This document shows, in pieces, positions 63,212 to 64,000 of a stretch of DNA of 64,000 bases. How positions within the stretch are numbered: position 1 is the stretch's first letter; every line of letters starts with the position of its first letter. The position numbers were made by a program, and so were the translations under genes. The notes under the pieces are model-generated. The model did no database searches. It saw nothing but the letters and a program-made list of their open reading frames with translations, and was not told the origin of the DNA. The DNA comes from Nannocystis sp. (GTDB taxonomy: Bacteria; Myxococcota_A; Polyangia; Nannocystales; Nannocystaceae). Where the stretch lies: contig JADJRG010000022.1 in assembly GCA_016712315.1 (NCBI GenBank), forward strand, positions 496,001-560,000. Reading direction: 5' to 3'.

Positions 63212-64000
63212 GTGGCCGGGCCGATCTTGCACGTCGACATGGACGCCTTCTTCGCGTCCGTCGAGGTCCGCGACGATCCGAGCCTGCGCGGTCGACCCGT
63301 GCTCGTCGGCGGCGCGGGTCGGCGCGGCGTCGTCGCCGCCGCCAGCTATGAAGCCCGACGCTTCGGCTGCCGCTCCGCCCAGCCGATGGCCCACGCCCTG
63401 CGCCTGTGCCCGCAGGCCGTCGTGATCTGGCCGCGCCACGACGCCTACGCCGCCGCCTCCCGCCAAGTCTTCGCGATCTTCGCCCGCTTCTCCCCCCTCG
63501 TCGAAGGCCTCTCGATCGACGAAGCCTTCATCGATCTCGACGGCACCCAGCGCCTCTGGGGCCCGCCGCGCGCGGTCGCGGAGGCGATCCGCGCCGCCGT
63601 CCGCGCCGAGATCGGGCTGACCTGCTCCGTCGGGATCTCGAGCGTCAAGTTCATCGCCAAGATCGCCAGCGGCATGAACAAGCCCGACGGCCTCACCGAG
63701 ATCCATCGCGGCGACGAGCTCGACTTCCTCGCCCCCCTGCCGATCGGCGCGCTCTGGGGGGTCGGCCCGCGCACCGAGGCGCGGCTGCTCCAGCGAGGGA
63801 TCCGCACGGTCGGCGACCTCCGGCGCCTCGGCGAGGCGACCCTCATCGAGTGGTTCGGCGCGCACGGCCAGCACCTGCACCGCCTCAGCCGCGCGCAGGA
63901 CGACCGCGCCGTGATCCCCGACCGCGCCGCCAAGTCGATCAGCCACGAGGACACCTACGAGCGCGATCTGATCGGCGAGGACGCCCTCCGTCGGCACCTG
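63212..64000 (+). CDS. dinB: DNA polymerase IV (DinB), 3' end outside window
   Basis: This Y-family polymerase gene starts with GTG at 63212, and 263 codons are visible. Near the N-terminus is HVDMDAFFASVE, the metal-binding Asp and steric-gate region; then VVAAASYEARRFG, and SIDEAFIDL with the catalytic Asp-Glu. The helix-hairpin-helix part (LWGVGPRTEARLLQRGI) follows. Translesion polymerases lack proofreading and bypass damage. I see no LexA-type box in the 28-bp gap after the sigma gene. The little-finger domain is mostly outside the window. Confidence 0.93.
   Translation, partial: MAGPILHVDMDAFFASVEVRDDPSLRGRPVLVGGAGRRGVVAAASYEARRFGCRSAQPMAHALRLCPQAVVIWPRHDAYAAASRQVFAIFARFSPLVEGLSIDEAFIDLDGTQRLWGPPRAVAEAIRAAVRAEIGLTCSVGISSVKFIAKIASGMNKPDGLTEIHRGDELDFLAPLPIGALWGVGPRTEARLLQRGIRTVGDLRRLGEATLIEWFGAHGQHLHRLSRAQDDRAVIPDRAAKSISHEDTYERDLIGEDALRRHL

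Overview
This is a very GC-rich chromosomal segment with strongly C/G-ending codons, almost certainly from a myxobacterium, most plausibly of the Nannocystis/Plesiocystis/Enhygromyxa group. The evidence is a MYXO-CTERM mini-protein (47442-47627), a CFI-box C-terminal domain (1-321), two proteins with myxobacterial Cys-rich CGDG...GE.CDDGN repeats (8522-9763, 45782-47407) and a large set of lipoproteins with Thr/Ser/Asp-rich linkers. I saw no tRNA, rRNA, CRISPR array, insertion sequence or prophage. The segment reads as core chromosome with many lineage-specific envelope genes.

Layout. 1-2.6 kb: CFI-box protein end, two small envelope proteins, and an overlapping two-gene cassette of unknown function (1186-2636). 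2.8-7.2 kb: Pit phosphate transporter with a small membrane partner, a strong terminator that may close a small RNA, tandem CAP-domain lipoproteins and an SDR. 7.2-12.1 kb: PNGase F-like lipoprotein, Cys-rich-repeat/DUF1554 lipoprotein, a divergent propeller-like lipoprotein, and a YfcG-like glutathione transferase. 12.1-18.8 kb (minus strand): coiled-coil membrane protein overlapping an HExxH lipoprotein, dienelactone hydrolase, and an ArsB/SLC13-type permease overlapping a LysM-MepA endopeptidase. 18.9-21.8 kb: MoxR-type AAA ATPase plus a 672-residue orphan partner. 21.9-31.3 kb: lipoproteins, VOC protein, TPR lipoprotein, two LolC/E-type permeases, an outer-membrane-barrel-like protein, a zinc-ribbon membrane protein and TatA.

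31.3-45.7 kb: MltD-type lytic transglycosylase, MoeA, RluA-type pseudouridine synthase, PP2C phosphatase, glycine decarboxylase GcvP, a small helical protein, MurG, formate-THF ligase, a sulfotransferase-like protein, a membrane-anchored unknown and a crotonase. 45.8-50.9 kb: Cys-rich-repeat propeller lipoprotein, MYXO-CTERM mini-protein, DUF4476 lipoprotein and two unknowns. 50.9-58.9 kb (minus): Tex, a 53-bp tandem repeat, MutS, a SPOR-domain protein and a VanW protein. 59-64 kb: two HEAT-repeat proteins, an ECF sigma factor and the start of DNA polymerase IV.

Themes. Cell-wall turnover and envelope (MepA, MltD, MurG, SPOR, VanW, LolC/E-like, TatA) and secreted or surface lipoproteins dominate. 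GcvP and Fhs are both one-carbon/folate enzymes 1.8 kb apart. MutS and DinB are the DNA-maintenance genes. Unusual signals are a recurring 19-nt intergenic motif (CCTGCC-N8-CAGCC) in front of several plus-strand genes, strong GATC enrichment tied to codon choice, a putative leaderless promoter at 9921-9956, and two tandem repeats next to genes. All functions are inferred from motifs read by eye; no database search was run.
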